Positions 54,495-64,000 of a DNA stretch of 64,000 nt are shown here, piece by piece (positions within the stretch are counted from its first letter, which is position 1; every line of letters begins with the position of its first letter). This stretch comes from Sphingobium wenxiniae (lineage in GTDB: Bacteria > Pseudomonadota > Alphaproteobacteria > Sphingomonadales > Sphingomonadaceae), in contig NZ_VLKK01000003.1 in assembly GCF_007830065.1 (NCBI RefSeq), positions 1-64,000 of the forward strand, read 5' to 3'. Below the pieces are notes generated by a model, which worked only from the letters and a program-made list of their open reading frames with translations, searched no databases and was not told the origin of the DNA. A program made the translations under genes and the position numbers.

Positions 54495-55996
54495 TGCCGA
54501 ATTCCACAGATAAGAACGCTTTGACCGATCTGACGGTCGCGGAAATCCGCGACGGCTTTCGTGGCGGCGCTTTTTCGGCGCGCGAAGTGGCCGAGGCGTT
54601 CAACGCCAATGTGGCGGCGGCGAAGGCGCTCAATGCCTTTATCGTCGAGACGCCGGAAAAGGCTCTGGAAGCCGCCGATGCCGCCGACAGGGCGAAGGCG
54701 GCGGGCGAGGCTTTGAAGCCGCTGGCGGGCGTGCCCATCGGCATGAAGGATTTGTTCTGCACCGAGGGCGTGCAGACCACCGCCGCGTCGCACATGCTGG
54801 AAGGCTTTACGCCGACCTATGAATCCACCGTGTCGAAGAAGCTGTGGGATGCGGGCGCGGGGATGCTGGGGAAGCTGAACCTCGACCAGTTCGCCATGGG
54901 GTCGTCCAACGAGACGAGCTATTTCGGCAATGTGATCTCTCCCTGGAAGCGCAAGGGCGGGGATAATGCCGCGCTGGCTCCGGGCGGGTCTTCGGGCGGG
55001 TCTTCGGCCGCGATCGCGGCGCGGCTGTGCCCGGCGGCGACGGGGACCGATACGGGCGGATCGATCCGTCAGCCCGCGGCCTTCACCGGGATTTCGGGGA
55101 TCAAGCCGACCTATGGCCGCTGCTCGCGCTGGGGCATCGTGGCGTTCGCGTCCTCGCTGGATCAGGCGGGGCCGATGGCGCGGACGGTGCGGGACAATGC
55201 GATCCTGCTGGAAAGCATGGCGGGTTTCGATCCCAAGGATTCGACGTCGCTCGATCTGGAAGTGCCCCGGTGGGAGGCCGGACTTTCGAGCGACCTGCGC
55301 GGCAGGAAGGTCGGGATTCCCAAGGAATATCGCCCCGACGGCCTGAATGCGGAGATCGCGGCGCTGTGGGACCGGGGCATCGAATGGCTGAAGGATGCGG
55401 GCGCGGAGGTGGTCGAGGTGTCGCTGCCGCATACGCAATATGCGCTGCCGACCTATTATATCATCGCGCCGGCGGAGGCTTCTTCGAACCTCGCGCGCTA
55501 TGACGGGGTGCGTTATGGGCAGCGCGACTTGCCCGATGGGGCGGGCTTGCAGGACATGTATGCCGCGACCCGTGCCGCCGGGTTCGGGCCGGAGGTCAAG
55601 CGCCGGATCATGATCGGCACCTATGTGCTGTCGGCGGGCTTCTACGACGCTTATTATACGCAGGCGCAGAAGGTCCGGGCGCTGATCGCGCGCGATTTCG
55701 AACTGGCTTTCGAAAAGTGCGACCTGCTGCTGACGCCGACAGCGCCGAGCGCCTCCTTCGCGCTGGGCGAGAAGCAGGCCGATCCGCTGGCCATGTATCT
55801 GAACGACGTGTTCACGGTGCCCGCGTCGCTTGCCGGACTGCCCGCGATGGCGGTGCCGGGCGGGCTGGACGCGCAGGGGTTGCCGCTGGGCCTCCAGATC
55901 ATCGGCAGGGCGCTGGACGAGCAAAGCGTGCTCAACGCGGGCCTCGCCATCGAGGAACGCGCGGGCTTTGCGGCGCGGCCGGAGAAGTGGTGGTAG
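54494..55996 (+). CDS. gatA: Glu-tRNA(Gln)/Asp-tRNA(Asn) amidotransferase subunit A
   Basis: The glutaminase subunit that makes ammonia for tRNA-dependent Gln/Asn formation. The 500-residue amidase-signature protein has the catalytic lysine in [17 protein letters not shown] and the second Ser-Ser region [17 protein letters not shown], with the signature [20 protein letters not shown]. The length is slightly above the usual 480-495, with extra residues at the N-terminus. It starts at 54494, one base before the end of gatC. Confidence 0.97.
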   Translation: MPNSTDKNALTDLTVAEIRDGFRGGAFSAREVAEAFNANVAAAKALNAFIVETPEKALEAADAADRAKAAGEALKPLAGVPIGMKDLFCTEGVQTTAASHMLEGFTPTYESTVSKKLWDAGAGMLGKLNLDQFAMGSSNETSYFGNVISPWKRKGGDNAALAPGGSSGGSSAAIAARLCPAATGTDTGGSIRQPAAFTGISGIKPTYGRCSRWGIVAFASSLDQAGPMARTVRDNAILLESMAGFDPKDSTSLDLEVPRWEAGLSSDLRGRKVGIPKEYRPDGLNAEIAALWDRGIEWLKDAGAEVVEVSLPHTQYALPTYYIIAPAEASSNLARYDGVRYGQRDLPDGAGLQDMYAATRAAGFGPEVKRRIMIGTYVLSAGFYDAYYTQAQKVRALIARDFELAFEKCDLLLTPTAPSASFALGEKQADPLAMYLNDVFTVPASLAGLPAMAVPGGLDAQGLPLGLQIIGRALDEQSVLNAGLAIEERAGFAARPEKWW

Positions 55997-56002
55997 GCGG
56001 CA

Positions 56003-56086
56003 CGCCATGCCGGCGAAAGCTGGCATCCCACTGCCTTTGTCGCCACATTAGAAAAGAGAGATCCCAGCTTTCGCTGGGATGACGGT
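56003..56086. repeat. Palindromic REP-like element between gatA and gatB
   Basis: The gap contains two inverted half units. GCCGGCGAAAGCTGGCATCC (around 56009-56028) faces ATCCCAGCTTTCGCTGGGAT (56061-56080), which is nearly self-complementary. GTCATCCCAGCGAAAGCTGG-type units of this sort are dispersed widely in sphingomonad genomes. They do not code, and the element may have inserted between the two genes without breaking the operon. Confidence 0.65.
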
Positions 56087-56094
56087 GTAGAGAG

Positions 56095-57597
56095 ATGACC
56101 CAGACAGCATATCGCATCCAGGGCGCAACCGGCGAGTGGGAGGTCGTGATCGGCCTGGAAGTCCACGCGCAGGTGACGAGCAAGGCGAAGCTCTTTTCAG
56201 GGGCCGCGACGGCTTTCGGCGCGGAGCCGAACACGCAGGTGAGCCTCGTCGACGCGGCGATGCCCGGCATGTTGCCCGTGCCCAATCGCGAATGCATCCG
56301 GCAGGCGGTGCGCACCGGCATGGCGATCAATGCGCAGATCAACAAATGGTCGCGCTTCGACCGCAAGAATTATTTCTACGCGGACCTGCCGCAGGGCTAT
56401 CAGATCAGCCAGTTGTATCACCCCATCGTGGGCGAGGGCGAGATCGAGATCAATCTCGACGAGAAGAACCCTGACGCGCAAACCAAGGTGATCGGGGTCG
56501 AGCGCATCCATGTCGAGCAGGACGCGGGCAAGCTGATGCATGACCAGCATCCGACGCGCTCCTATGTCGACCTCAACCGGTCGGGCGTGGCGCTGATGGA
56601 GATCGTGTCGCGGCCCGACATGCGTTCTCCTGCCGAAGCAGGGGCTTATCTGTCGAAGCTGAGGACGATTCTGCGCTATGTTGGATCGTGCGACGGCAAT
56701 ATGGATCAAGGGTCGATGCGCGCCGACGTGAACGTGTCGGTTCGCAAGCCCGGCGGGGAATTGGGCACCCGGACCGAGACGAAGAACGTCAATTCGGTCC
56801 GTTTCGTCATGCAGGCGATCGAATATGAGGCCAGCCGTCAGGTCGATGTGCTGGAAGCGGGCGGCAAGATCGTGCAGGAAACCCGCCTGTTCGATCCCGA
56901 CAAGGGCGAAACGCGCTCCATGCGGTCGAAGGAAGACGCGCATGATTATCGCTATTTCCCCGATCCCGACCTGTTGCCGCTGGAACTGGACGACGCGTTT
57001 CTGGAGGAATGCCGCCAGTCGCTGCCCGAACTGCCGGACGCCAAGCGCAAGCGGTATGAGAAGGATCTGGGCCTTTCCGCCTATAATGCCGCCGTGCTGA
57101 CGGCCGAGGCGGACACGGCGCGCTGGTTCGAGGCGCTGCTGGCCGAAGGCGCGCGGGTCCAGAAGAAGAGCGAGGGCGAAGTCGCCAAGGCTTCGGCCAA
57201 CTGGCTGCTGTCGGAGCTTTATGGGGCGCTCAACCGGCTGGGCCGGACGCTGGAGGACAGCCCGGTGACGCCGGAGGACGGCGCGGAACTGCTTGCACTG
57301 GTCGCGGACGGCACGATTTCAGGCACCATCGCCAAGCAGGTGTTCGAGATCATGCTGGAAAGCGGCGGCAAGCCCGCGCAGATCGTCGAGGAAAAGGGCC
57401 TCAGGCAGACGTCCGATACAGGCGCGATCGAGGCGGCGGTGGCCAAGGTGCTGGCCGGCAATGCCGACAAGGTCGAGCAATATAGGGGCGGCAAGGAAGC
57501 GCTGTTCGGTTTCTTCGTGGGACAGACCATGAAGGCGATGCAGGGCAAGGCCAACCCGCAAGTGGTGAACGAATTGCTGAAGAAGGCGCTGGCCTGA
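56095..57597 (+). CDS. gatB: Glu-tRNA(Gln)/Asp-tRNA(Asn) amidotransferase subunit B
   Basis: The tRNA-binding kinase and amide-transferring subunit of GatCAB. The 500-residue protein has [20 protein letters not shown] near residue 17, the signature [20 protein letters not shown], and the aspartyl/glutamyl motif [18 protein letters not shown]. The C-terminal YqeY/tail domain is complete. It is separated from gatA by 98 bases holding a REP-like element. Confidence 0.97.
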   Translation: MTQTAYRIQGATGEWEVVIGLEVHAQVTSKAKLFSGAATAFGAEPNTQVSLVDAAMPGMLPVPNRECIRQAVRTGMAINAQINKWSRFDRKNYFYADLPQGYQISQLYHPIVGEGEIEINLDEKNPDAQTKVIGVERIHVEQDAGKLMHDQHPTRSYVDLNRSGVALMEIVSRPDMRSPAEAGAYLSKLRTILRYVGSCDGNMDQGSMRADVNVSVRKPGGELGTRTETKNVNSVRFVMQAIEYEASRQVDVLEAGGKIVQETRLFDPDKGETRSMRSKEDAHDYRYFPDPDLLPLELDDAFLEECRQSLPELPDAKRKRYEKDLGLSAYNAAVLTAEADTARWFEALLAEGARVQKKSEGEVAKASANWLLSELYGALNRLGRTLEDSPVTPEDGAELLALVADGTISGTIAKQVFEIMLESGGKPAQIVEEKGLRQTSDTGAIEAAVAKVLAGNADKVEQYRGGKEALFGFFVGQTMKAMQGKANPQVVNELLKKALA

Positions 57598-57738
57598 CGG
57601 AGCGGTCCACGGTGCACGATGGCTGTTTTGGGCCATTTTCTGCCGTTCAGTGAAGAGAGACGGTGCAACGTCCGCAAACCACGCAAAGCCGCCGTCCAAC
57701 GCACGGGCCGTGCCAAGCTGCATAATCCCTAAATAAAG

Positions 57739-57770
57739 AAAGGGCGCCGCCATGGGGGACGGCGCCCTTT
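57739..57770. terminator. Bidirectional terminator between gatB and autotransporter gene
   Basis: AAAGGGCGCCG and CGGCGCCCTTT form a perfect 11-base-pair stem around CCATGGGGGA, with A/T runs on both sides. It lies between two convergent genes and can serve both. Confidence 0.88.
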
Positions 57771-57866
57771 CCGTTTCAAGGCCATGTCCCCGGGGGCGGG
57801 GGCATGGCATGATCGGCGAACCGGGAGGGTCTGTGGGGTCTGGCCCGCCGATCCATTCCCAAGACG

Positions 57867-60800
57867 TCACAGGATGAAGTTTACCGTCGCGCGAAAGGCG
57901 ATGGCGACGTGATTTTGCTGTTCTTCGGCGCTGAACTCTCCGCCGACGCGGAAGCTGTCATTGCCGCCGACCAGCCGCGCGCGTCCGGTCCAGCCGTTTG
58001 TGCGGTCGTCCGGGATCAGCGTGAACTGCTCGCCGCCCTTGAAATAGGCGACGGTATCGCCCAGCGATCCGCCGATGATCTGGCGGCGCCCGCCCTCCAG
58101 TTCGAAGCGGACCCAGCCATCCTGCGGGTCGAGGCTGCCGAAATCATAGCCTGCGGTGATCGTGCCGTTGGCGGTCAGTTCATCGCTGGTGCGGCCCAGC
58201 ACGGTGAGGTTGAACGCATCGCCGCCGCCGCTTTCGGAATAGCCCTTTTCCTTGAGGCGGTAATAGTCGATCCCCGCCGCCGGACGCAGCGACAGGCGGC
58301 CCATGCGCTTTTCCCAGGAAATGCCCGCCATGGCGGAATAGAGCTTGCCCGACCAGTCGCCTTCGGCCGAGCGCGATACCGTGCCGCTGGCGAAACGGCG
58401 CGTGCCGTTGAAGTCGATATGCGCGGCCGAGGCGCGAGCGAACGCCTGGACCGGGCCGAAATCGCCGCGCCAGTGCGCCGCCAGTTCGAACTGGTCGGAA
58501 TCGACGGCCAGATTGCTGCCGCCCTTGGAATCGCTCCCATGGATATAGGCGAAGGAACCGCCGAATGCGCCGATGCCGGTCAGATATTCGACGCCGGCAT
58601 TCGCGCCCCAGCCGTTGATGTCGTAGGATGCGGTGCTGCCCACGCTCTTGGAACTGCCGAACGCCACCTGTTGCAGCCAGAAGCCCAGCCGCCCGTCCTT
58701 GGCGCGGTAGATGCCGCCCGGATCGGACAGGACGCGCGCGGTGGCGCGGGAACCGGACGTGACCGCTTCGAACGTGCCGCCCGCATGATCCGGCAGCATC
58801 TGTTGCAGATTGGCCTTGAGCGCTTCGCCGTCCGCCACGGCCAGATAGGCATTGGCGACCGCGCTGTCATTGTCGAGCGCGTTGAAGACCGCCTGATAGG
58901 CGCGCGCCTGAGAGCCTGACAGGCCCAGTTCCGCCACGCTTTTCGCCGCGACGCTCAGGGTGACTTCGCCCGTGCCGTTGTCGGCGGTTACGCTGCCCTT
59001 GAACATATAGGGAAGCAGTGTCGTGCCGGACAGCGAGGGCGAACCGCTGAGCGATCCGGCGCGGACGATGACATAATCGCCCGCCGCGCCCTTGACGTTG
59101 GTCATGGTCGCCTTGACCTGCGAGCCGTCCGCGAAGCTGGCCGCGCCCGCCACGTCATAAGTGGTGTGCGTGCCGTTCGCGCCGTCGATGGTCACGCCGA
59201 GGACGGAGCCGGACCCCGCCTGAAGCGAGCCCAGCGCCACCGATCCGGCGTTGGTGGCATTGAGCGTGCCGCCGTTCAGCACCAACGCTGTCTGGCCGCT
59301 GTTCAGCAGCTTTCCGGTGAAGATCGCCGTGTCGGACAGCGTCATGCCGCTGCCCTGACCCGCGAAGTCGATATCGCCTGTCACCTTTGACGTGTCGGCA
59401 AGGCTGAGCGCGCCCGTCCCCGCGCCGAAAGCGATGTTGCCGCTGTGGCTGGCGCTGCCCGACAAAGCGAGACTGTCATCGCCCGCGCCCATGCCGATGT
59501 CGCCTGCGATCGTGCCCGCCGAGACGGTCATGACGTCATTGCCCGATCCCAGCCGGACATCGCCGACGATGGACGGCGCGGCGGCATCCGCCGACGCGAG
59601 CGATTGCCCCAATGTCACGCCGGAGCCGTTGGCGCTGAGGTCGATGGCGACGTTCGATCCCGCCTTGCCGCCGCTCGCGCTGATCTTGCCCGTGTTGGTG
59701 AGCGTGGAGACGGTGCCGGAGGAATCGAGAATGGCGACGGCCGCGCCTTTCTCGCTGCTGCCCGCCGTGGCCTGCACCGTGCCGCTGACCGCGATGGCGC
59801 CGCTATGCGCGCCCGCGTCGATCACGATGGCGCGGGCGGCGGTCCCGTCCTTGCTGGAGCCGGTGGCGCCGACATTGCCGGAGATTTCCAGCCGGTCGGC
59901 GCGCGCGCCCGACCCAAGGCGCAGTGCGGTGGCGTTGCTGTCATAGGAGACCGCCGAGATGGTCCCGGCGATCAGCGCGCCCTTCGTGACGGTGACGCCG
60001 CCGCCGAGACCGCCGATGACAAGACCGTTCGCGTCCACCCCGTCATAGACGCCGTTGGCTCCGATCCCGCCCTTGACGATCAGGCCGTAGCCGGAGCTTT
60101 CGGTCGCGACCGCGCCGATGCTGGTGTCGCGGTCCGCCGCGCCAACCTGGACGGCGGCGGCGGAACCGTAGGTGACGATGGAGGCGCTGCCTTCGCTGCT
60201 GTCGGTCAGGCCGTCATTGTCGATGTCGGTGTCGTCCTCGTCATCCTCGTCGGTGCGGGTGGGGGGAATGTCGAAGATGATGCCGCCCGTCACGTTGCCC
60301 GCGATGCGGACCGCCGACCCGCCCTGGAGCAGATCGTCCGCGTCCAGCTTGCTCGTGTCGGTCGGACGAGTGGTGGAGCGATAGCCGGTGCTGGCGATCG
60401 TGCCCTGGATCTTGACCGCGCCGTCGACATCGCCCAGCAGCGCCGCGCCCACGCTGCTTGCGCCCTGCACCGACGTCGTTCCGCGCAACGTGACATTGCC
60501 GGTCACGTCATTGGCGATCACGCCATAGCCGTTGTCGCCCACCACATTGATGGTGCCGCTGGTTGAAAGATTGCCCGTCAGCGGCGCGTCGACGCGAATG
60601 CCCGCCGACTGGTTGCCTTCGATGGAGATGGTGCCGCTATGGTCGATGGCGCCGGTATGGGCCGCGCCCGGCTGGACCCAGATGCCCTTCTTGTTCGATC
60701 CCTTGGCGAAGGGGCCGTCCAGGTCGCCGTCATCGTCGTCATCCTTGGCCGTATAGTCTTCGGTCAGCGTTATCGTGCCGCTGTCGGTGATCGCGCCCGT

Positions 60801-61088
60801 GGTGCCGGGCGTCACCGCTATGCCGGTCACGTTGTTGGCGTCGTTGATCGTCAGCTTGCCTGCGTTGGTGATCTTGTTGCTGCTGTCCAGCGTGATGGCC
60901 GCGCCGCCGGTGAGCGTGATCGAGCCTTTCGCCGTGACGTTGACGTCGTCCGCCGCGCCGTTGGCGGCGGTCGACGTCTTGACCGGGGCGGTGGTGCTGG
61001 AATCGATCTTGGTTTCGGCCGAAGCATGGGTAGCGGCCAGCGCCGCCAGAACCGGCGTGATGGCCGTGCAGGCCAAAAGATGTCGCAT
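57867..61088 (-). CDS. Autotransporter with C-terminal beta-barrel, Asp-rich passenger
   Basis: A 1073-residue type V secreted protein. The signal peptide is LLACTAITPVLAALAATHAS. The passenger (about residues 24-780) consists of repeated short Gly/Thr/Ser-rich strands such as GSITLTGGAAITLDSSNKI, indicating a beta-helix. Two Asp-rich inserts (YTAKDDDDDGDLDG near residue 115, DEDDEDDTDIDNDGLTD near residue 275) look like calcium-binding loops. The last 290 residues form the barrel, ending FRATVNFIL. An adhesin or surface-coat role is likely but unproven. It has no partner gene for secretion and precedes nothing in its unit. Confidence 0.88.
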   Translation of the reverse strand: MRHLLACTAITPVLAALAATHASAETKIDSSTTAPVKTSTAANGAADDVNVTAKGSITLTGGAAITLDSSNKITNAGKLTINDANNVTGIAVTPGTTGAITDSGTITLTEDYTAKDDDDDGDLDGPFAKGSNKKGIWVQPGAAHTGAIDHSGTISIEGNQSAGIRVDAPLTGNLSTSGTINVVGDNGYGVIANDVTGNVTLRGTTSVQGASSVGAALLGDVDGAVKIQGTIASTGYRSTTRPTDTSKLDADDLLQGGSAVRIAGNVTGGIIFDIPPTRTDEDDEDDTDIDNDGLTDSSEGSASIVTYGSAAAVQVGAADRDTSIGAVATESSGYGLIVKGGIGANGVYDGVDANGLVIGGLGGGVTVTKGALIAGTISAVSYDSNATALRLGSGARADRLEISGNVGATGSSKDGTAARAIVIDAGAHSGAIAVSGTVQATAGSSEKGAAVAILDSSGTVSTLTNTGKISASGGKAGSNVAIDLSANGSGVTLGQSLASADAAAPSIVGDVRLGSGNDVMTVSAGTIAGDIGMGAGDDSLALSGSASHSGNIAFGAGTGALSLADTSKVTGDIDFAGQGSGMTLSDTAIFTGKLLNSGQTALVLNGGTLNATNAGSVALGSLQAGSGSVLGVTIDGANGTHTTYDVAGAASFADGSQVKATMTNVKGAAGDYVIVRAGSLSGSPSLSGTTLLPYMFKGSVTADNGTGEVTLSVAAKSVAELGLSGSQARAYQAVFNALDNDSAVANAYLAVADGEALKANLQQMLPDHAGGTFEAVTSGSRATARVLSDPGGIYRAKDGRLGFWLQQVAFGSSKSVGSTASYDINGWGANAGVEYLTGIGAFGGSFAYIHGSDSKGGSNLAVDSDQFELAAHWRGDFGPVQAFARASAAHIDFNGTRRFASGTVSRSAEGDWSGKLYSAMAGISWEKRMGRLSLRPAAGIDYYRLKEKGYSESGGGDAFNLTVLGRTSDELTANGTITAGYDFGSLDPQDGWVRFELEGGRRQIIGGSLGDTVAYFKGGEQFTLIPDDRTNGWTGRARLVGGNDSFRVGGEFSAEEQQNHVAIAFRATVNFIL

Positions 61089-61182
61089 GATGTCTCCTCT
61101 GCGTGGGCGCTGTTTTCTGCGCGCCTATGCGGGAGTGACGTTGCCGTCCGGGCGTTCCCGTGCCGAAAAATTCACCTGTCGT

Positions 61183-63615
61183 TCAGAAGGCGAAGTCGAG
61201 GCCGATCCTGACGGTGCGCGGGCGCAGCGGCGTGTAATAATCCGTCCGCAGGTCGAACGGCGTGCCCAGCGAGAAGCGGTTGCCGTTGCTGTCCAGCAGG
61301 TTGGCGAGGGACAGCGACAGTTCGGCCGGCCCGCGCGTCAGGCTGGCCGACAGGGCGGTGTCGACATAATCGCCCTGCTCGCGGCCCAGGATCGGGCCGA
61401 CGCCCAGCCGCGACTTGCCGACGTAGCGCGCCGAGGCAGACAGATGGAGCGACAGGAGGCCGTTCACCGGCGTGCGATAGTCGACCGCCAGCCGCCCGCT
61501 GAGATCGGCGACATTGGGCAGCGAAAGCCTGCGCCCGTCATAGGAGAGCATCCGCAGGAACTGCGCCGGCTGATCGAGGCGGCTGTCATTGTAGATCATG
61601 CTGGCGTCGAGCGTGATCTTCGGCATGGGACGGAGCACGATGCGCCCCTCTATCGTATAGATGCGCCCGTTGCCGACATTGGCCGTGGTCGGCAGCCCGA
61701 TCCGGTCGGTCACGTCCGCCTGTATGTCGCGCCAGTCGGTATAGGCGAGGTTGGCGGAAATCGCGACGGGATCGCGGCCCGGCACGCCCTTGCGGAATCC
61801 CGCCTCCAGCGTGGAGACGCGGTCATTGCGGAAACGCTCGATCCGCTGATCGTCCATGGCCAGGCCGCCGGGACGAAACCCCTGCTGGAACCGGGCATAA
61901 AGCGTGACGCCGGGGATCGCGTCGGTCAGCAGCGAGGCGGAGGGCAGGAAGATGGTTTCGCTGCGGTCGGCCTGCGCTTCGGCATAGGCGATGTCGGCGG
62001 CGGCGAGCGTGGAGATCGGATCGTTCGCCTCGCCCGACAGGCGGCTGTTGGTCAGCCGCCCGCCCAGCGTGGCGATCAGCCCCTCGACCGGCTCGAAGGA
62101 GGCTTCAGCGAAGATCGTGGCTTCCTTGATCCGGTTGCGCACGCCGGTCGTCGTCGCGGCCATGCCCCGGCCCAGCATGGGGACGCCGGGAATGATCTGA
62201 TGCTGCGATTCCATGATGCCGTAGGAGGTCAGCGAGCGATGGATGTCGGACGTGCTTTCCAGATAGGACGCGCCCAATATCCAGCCCAGCCCATTGTCGA
62301 GATCGCGCACCAGGCGGTTTTCGGTCGAAAATATCTCCACCTTGTTCCTCTGACGGAACAGGGCGGGCGGTCCGCCGGGCTGGGTCGCGTCATAGCTTTC
62401 GGACAGGATGTCGCGGACATAGCCGGTGGACGACACGAAGCGCAGGTCGCCCCATTGCCGCTCGACCCGCGCGTTCAGCAGCAGATAGTCGGAATGATAG
62501 GGCTGGGCGACGCTGGAATCGCGAGTCAGCCGCCCCGCGCCGCGGGTCGCATATTGGGCGTCCCTGCCGTCGATCCGCTGGTAAAGGCCGCTGACGTCGA
62601 TGGTCCAGTCTTCGTCCGGGACAACGCGCAGCGCCGCGCGCGTACCGTAGATGCGGGTGCGGTTGACGTCCCGCCGGTCCCGCGCCCGGTCGTCGATATA
62701 GCCGCCTTCCTGCACGCCATAGCCGACGACGCGCAGCGCGATCTTCTCGGGCAATATGGGCAGGTTGAGCACGGCGGACAGGTCGCCGCCCGGATCGCCA
62801 TGCTGCGTGGCGGAAAGGCCGGTCGACATCTGGCCGCCGGCCTCGCCCAGATTGGGCGCGTTGGGGATCATGCGGACGATGCCGCCCAGCGATCCCGCGC
62901 CGTAAAGCGTGCCCTGCGGCCCTTCCAGCACCTCCACCCCGCGCATGTCGTAAAGGCGCAGGTCCGGGTCGGGCGCGGCGTAGTTGAGGCGCATGTCGCC
63001 CAGATATTGCCCCGTCGTCGCCTGGGTCGGGCCAGCCACGCCCGAATCCGCCATGGCGCGGATGAACAGCTTGTTGCGGCCCGCCCCGGCATGGGTGGAA
63101 CTGAGGCTCGCCACGCGGGAGAGGAGCGCCGCCGTTCCGCCCGCCGCTTCGCCGCCGTCGAACAGGGAAGCGTCCACCAGATCCACCATGCCCGCATAGC
63201 GCGGCAGCGGCAGGTCGCGCTTGGAGGCGGTGACGACGATTTCCGCTGGCGGAGGGGGCGGCGGAACTGATGCGGCGCCGGTGGGATGGCGGGGCGCCGG
63301 GCGCGCGGGAGGGGACGCGCGCACGATGCGGAACGTCCGCTCGTCGATCCGCTGGATGGAGGCGTCGCTGCCCTTGAGCAGGCGCTTGAGCGCGGCCTCC
63401 GCCGACATGCGGCCGCGCACGGCGGGCGTGGCGATGCCCGCGAGCGACTGGTCCGACATGCCGATGCTGGCGCCCGTTTGACGGCCGAGCGTTATCGCCG
63501 CCTCGCCCAGCCTGCCGGGAGCGAGGTCTATGGTCTGTCTGTCCGCCGCCCGCGCGGGCGTTGCGGCCGCTATGGCGAGGGCGGTGACGAAAAGGACGTC
63601 AGCTTTGCGGACCAT
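61183..63615 (-). CDS. TonB-dependent outer-membrane receptor with STN signalling domain
   Basis: An 810-residue receptor. After the signal peptide (LFVTALAIAAATPARA) there is an STN domain (TIDLAPGRLGEAAITLGRQT, residues 27-100), a Pro-rich linker, the plug (VEVLEGPQGTLYGAGSLGGI) and a 22-strand barrel ending in RIGLDFAF with the terminal Phe. The STN domain shows that substrate binding is signalled to a FecR protein, whose partial gene lies just upstream with a 17-base overlap. The ligand is unknown. The RRE-rich STN lacks a canonical TonB box before the plug (EIVVTASKRD is the usual start). Confidence 0.92.
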   Translation of the reverse strand: MVRKADVLFVTALAIAAATPARAADRQTIDLAPGRLGEAAITLGRQTGASIGMSDQSLAGIATPAVRGRMSAEAALKRLLKGSDASIQRIDERTFRIVRASPPARPAPRHPTGAASVPPPPPPAEIVVTASKRDLPLPRYAGMVDLVDASLFDGGEAAGGTAALLSRVASLSSTHAGAGRNKLFIRAMADSGVAGPTQATTGQYLGDMRLNYAAPDPDLRLYDMRGVEVLEGPQGTLYGAGSLGGIVRMIPNAPNLGEAGGQMSTGLSATQHGDPGGDLSAVLNLPILPEKIALRVVGYGVQEGGYIDDRARDRRDVNRTRIYGTRAALRVVPDEDWTIDVSGLYQRIDGRDAQYATRGAGRLTRDSSVAQPYHSDYLLLNARVERQWGDLRFVSSTGYVRDILSESYDATQPGGPPALFRQRNKVEIFSTENRLVRDLDNGLGWILGASYLESTSDIHRSLTSYGIMESQHQIIPGVPMLGRGMAATTTGVRNRIKEATIFAEASFEPVEGLIATLGGRLTNSRLSGEANDPISTLAAADIAYAEAQADRSETIFLPSASLLTDAIPGVTLYARFQQGFRPGGLAMDDQRIERFRNDRVSTLEAGFRKGVPGRDPVAISANLAYTDWRDIQADVTDRIGLPTTANVGNGRIYTIEGRIVLRPMPKITLDASMIYNDSRLDQPAQFLRMLSYDGRRLSLPNVADLSGRLAVDYRTPVNGLLSLHLSASARYVGKSRLGVGPILGREQGDYVDTALSASLTRGPAELSLSLANLLDSNGNRFSLGTPFDLRTDYYTPLRPRTVRIGLDFAF

Positions 63616-64000
63616 CCCCTTCTTTCAGCAGCCATCCATCCCCTTGGCGGACGGCGGTAAGGCCCATCAGCGGCGCGGCTCCGGCGAAGAAGCGGACCGG
63701 ATCGCGATCCAGCGCGATGGTGCCGGTGAAGCGCATCGCCGCCGCGCCGGGCGTGGCGGAAAGGCGGATGCCGATGGAGCGGGCGATATCCTCGCCTATG
63801 TCGCCGATCCTGGCATTGGCATAGACCAGCCGGCCGCCGCGCCAGCTCGCCACGGCCTCAGGCGCGATGTTCATGACGTGGATGCCGGCCGCATCCTCGG
63901 TCAGCGCGCGGCCTGCGGGAAGGGCGATGGCCTGCGCGGAGGGGTTGTAGATCACCTTGCCTTCCGACACGCCGATGCGCGTGGACGTGCCGCTGCGCAC
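63599..64000 (-). CDS. FecR-family protein, partial (5' part beyond window)
   Basis: Only the last 133 residues lie in the window. They have the FecR periplasmic pattern VIYNPSAQAIALPAGRALTE, then VASWRGGRLVYANARIGDIG, the classic 'W..G.L.F...PL..V..ei.RY' motif, followed by a secretin/STN-like interaction domain. FecR proteins carry the signal from the receptor's STN domain to an ECF sigma factor, whose gene should lie upstream outside the window. It overlaps the receptor start by 17 bases, so translation is coupled. Confidence 0.88.
   Translation of the reverse strand: MRSGTSTRIGVSEGKVIYNPSAQAIALPAGRALTEDAAGIHVMNIAPEAVASWRGGRLVYANARIGDIGEDIARSIGIRLSATPGAAAMRFTGTIALDRDPVRFFAGAAPLMGLTAVRQGDGWLLKEGDGPQS

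Overview
The window looks like a chromosomal segment of an alphaproteobacterium of the order Sphingomonadales, probably close to Sphingobium or Sphingomonas. The evidence is the high GC content and codon use, the TonB receptor with an STN domain next to FecR, a sphingan-type polysaccharide cluster, and the set of core-gene neighbours. No species can be named from sequence alone.

Layout. Positions 1-1640 are a scar: the end of an IS3-family element cuts into a 3' remnant of adenylate kinase, followed by decayed IS630 and IS1182-like transposase pieces, a complete tRNA-Arg and a 5' half-copy of the same tRNA. From 1641 to 19498 lie mostly housekeeping genes: a DUF6491-like secreted protein, nth, dapB, a sirtuin, tRNA-Leu, tig, a glycosyltransferase, clpP-clpX, recO, leuB, metZ, apaG, a LysR regulator, glnB-glnA (with a candidate sigma-54 promoter), map, a CinA-type protein and ugd.

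From 19502 to 36611 an almost unbroken minus-strand block encodes a Wzx/Wzy-type exopolysaccharide pathway. It contains an initiating sugar-phosphate transferase, an outer-membrane beta-barrel, a Wza-like export protein, an AAA ATPase, a Wzz chain-length protein, a BY-kinase homologue that has lost its ATP-binding motif, a WecG/TagA transferase, a flippase, a polymerase, four GT2 glycosyltransferases, a Tat-exported GH10 glycosidase and an acyltransferase. Most neighbours overlap by a few bases. The convergent ugd gene would supply UDP-glucuronate. Two small single-pass membrane proteins sharing a C-terminal motif flank the initiating transferase; the second overlaps the end of a LysR gene.

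From 38230 to 43269 a plus-strand operon for leucine/isovalerate breakdown (ivd, both methylcrotonyl-CoA carboxylase subunits, a MaoC-type hydratase) runs divergently from that LysR gene. From 43432 to 49967 a soluble NAD-dependent molybdenum formate dehydrogenase (fdsGBAD) is followed directly by its maturation genes fdhD and mobA. Then come nhaA, a glutaredoxin-MauE fusion controlled by a divergent MerR regulator through a textbook long-spacer promoter, ruvX with a DUF3089 hydrolase, the gatCAB amidotransferase, a large autotransporter, and a TonB receptor with a partial FecR gene at the right edge.

The most interesting part is the polysaccharide operon. Its tyrosine-kinase-like protein cannot bind ATP in the usual way, while an intact AAA ATPase of another family sits between Wza and Wzz.
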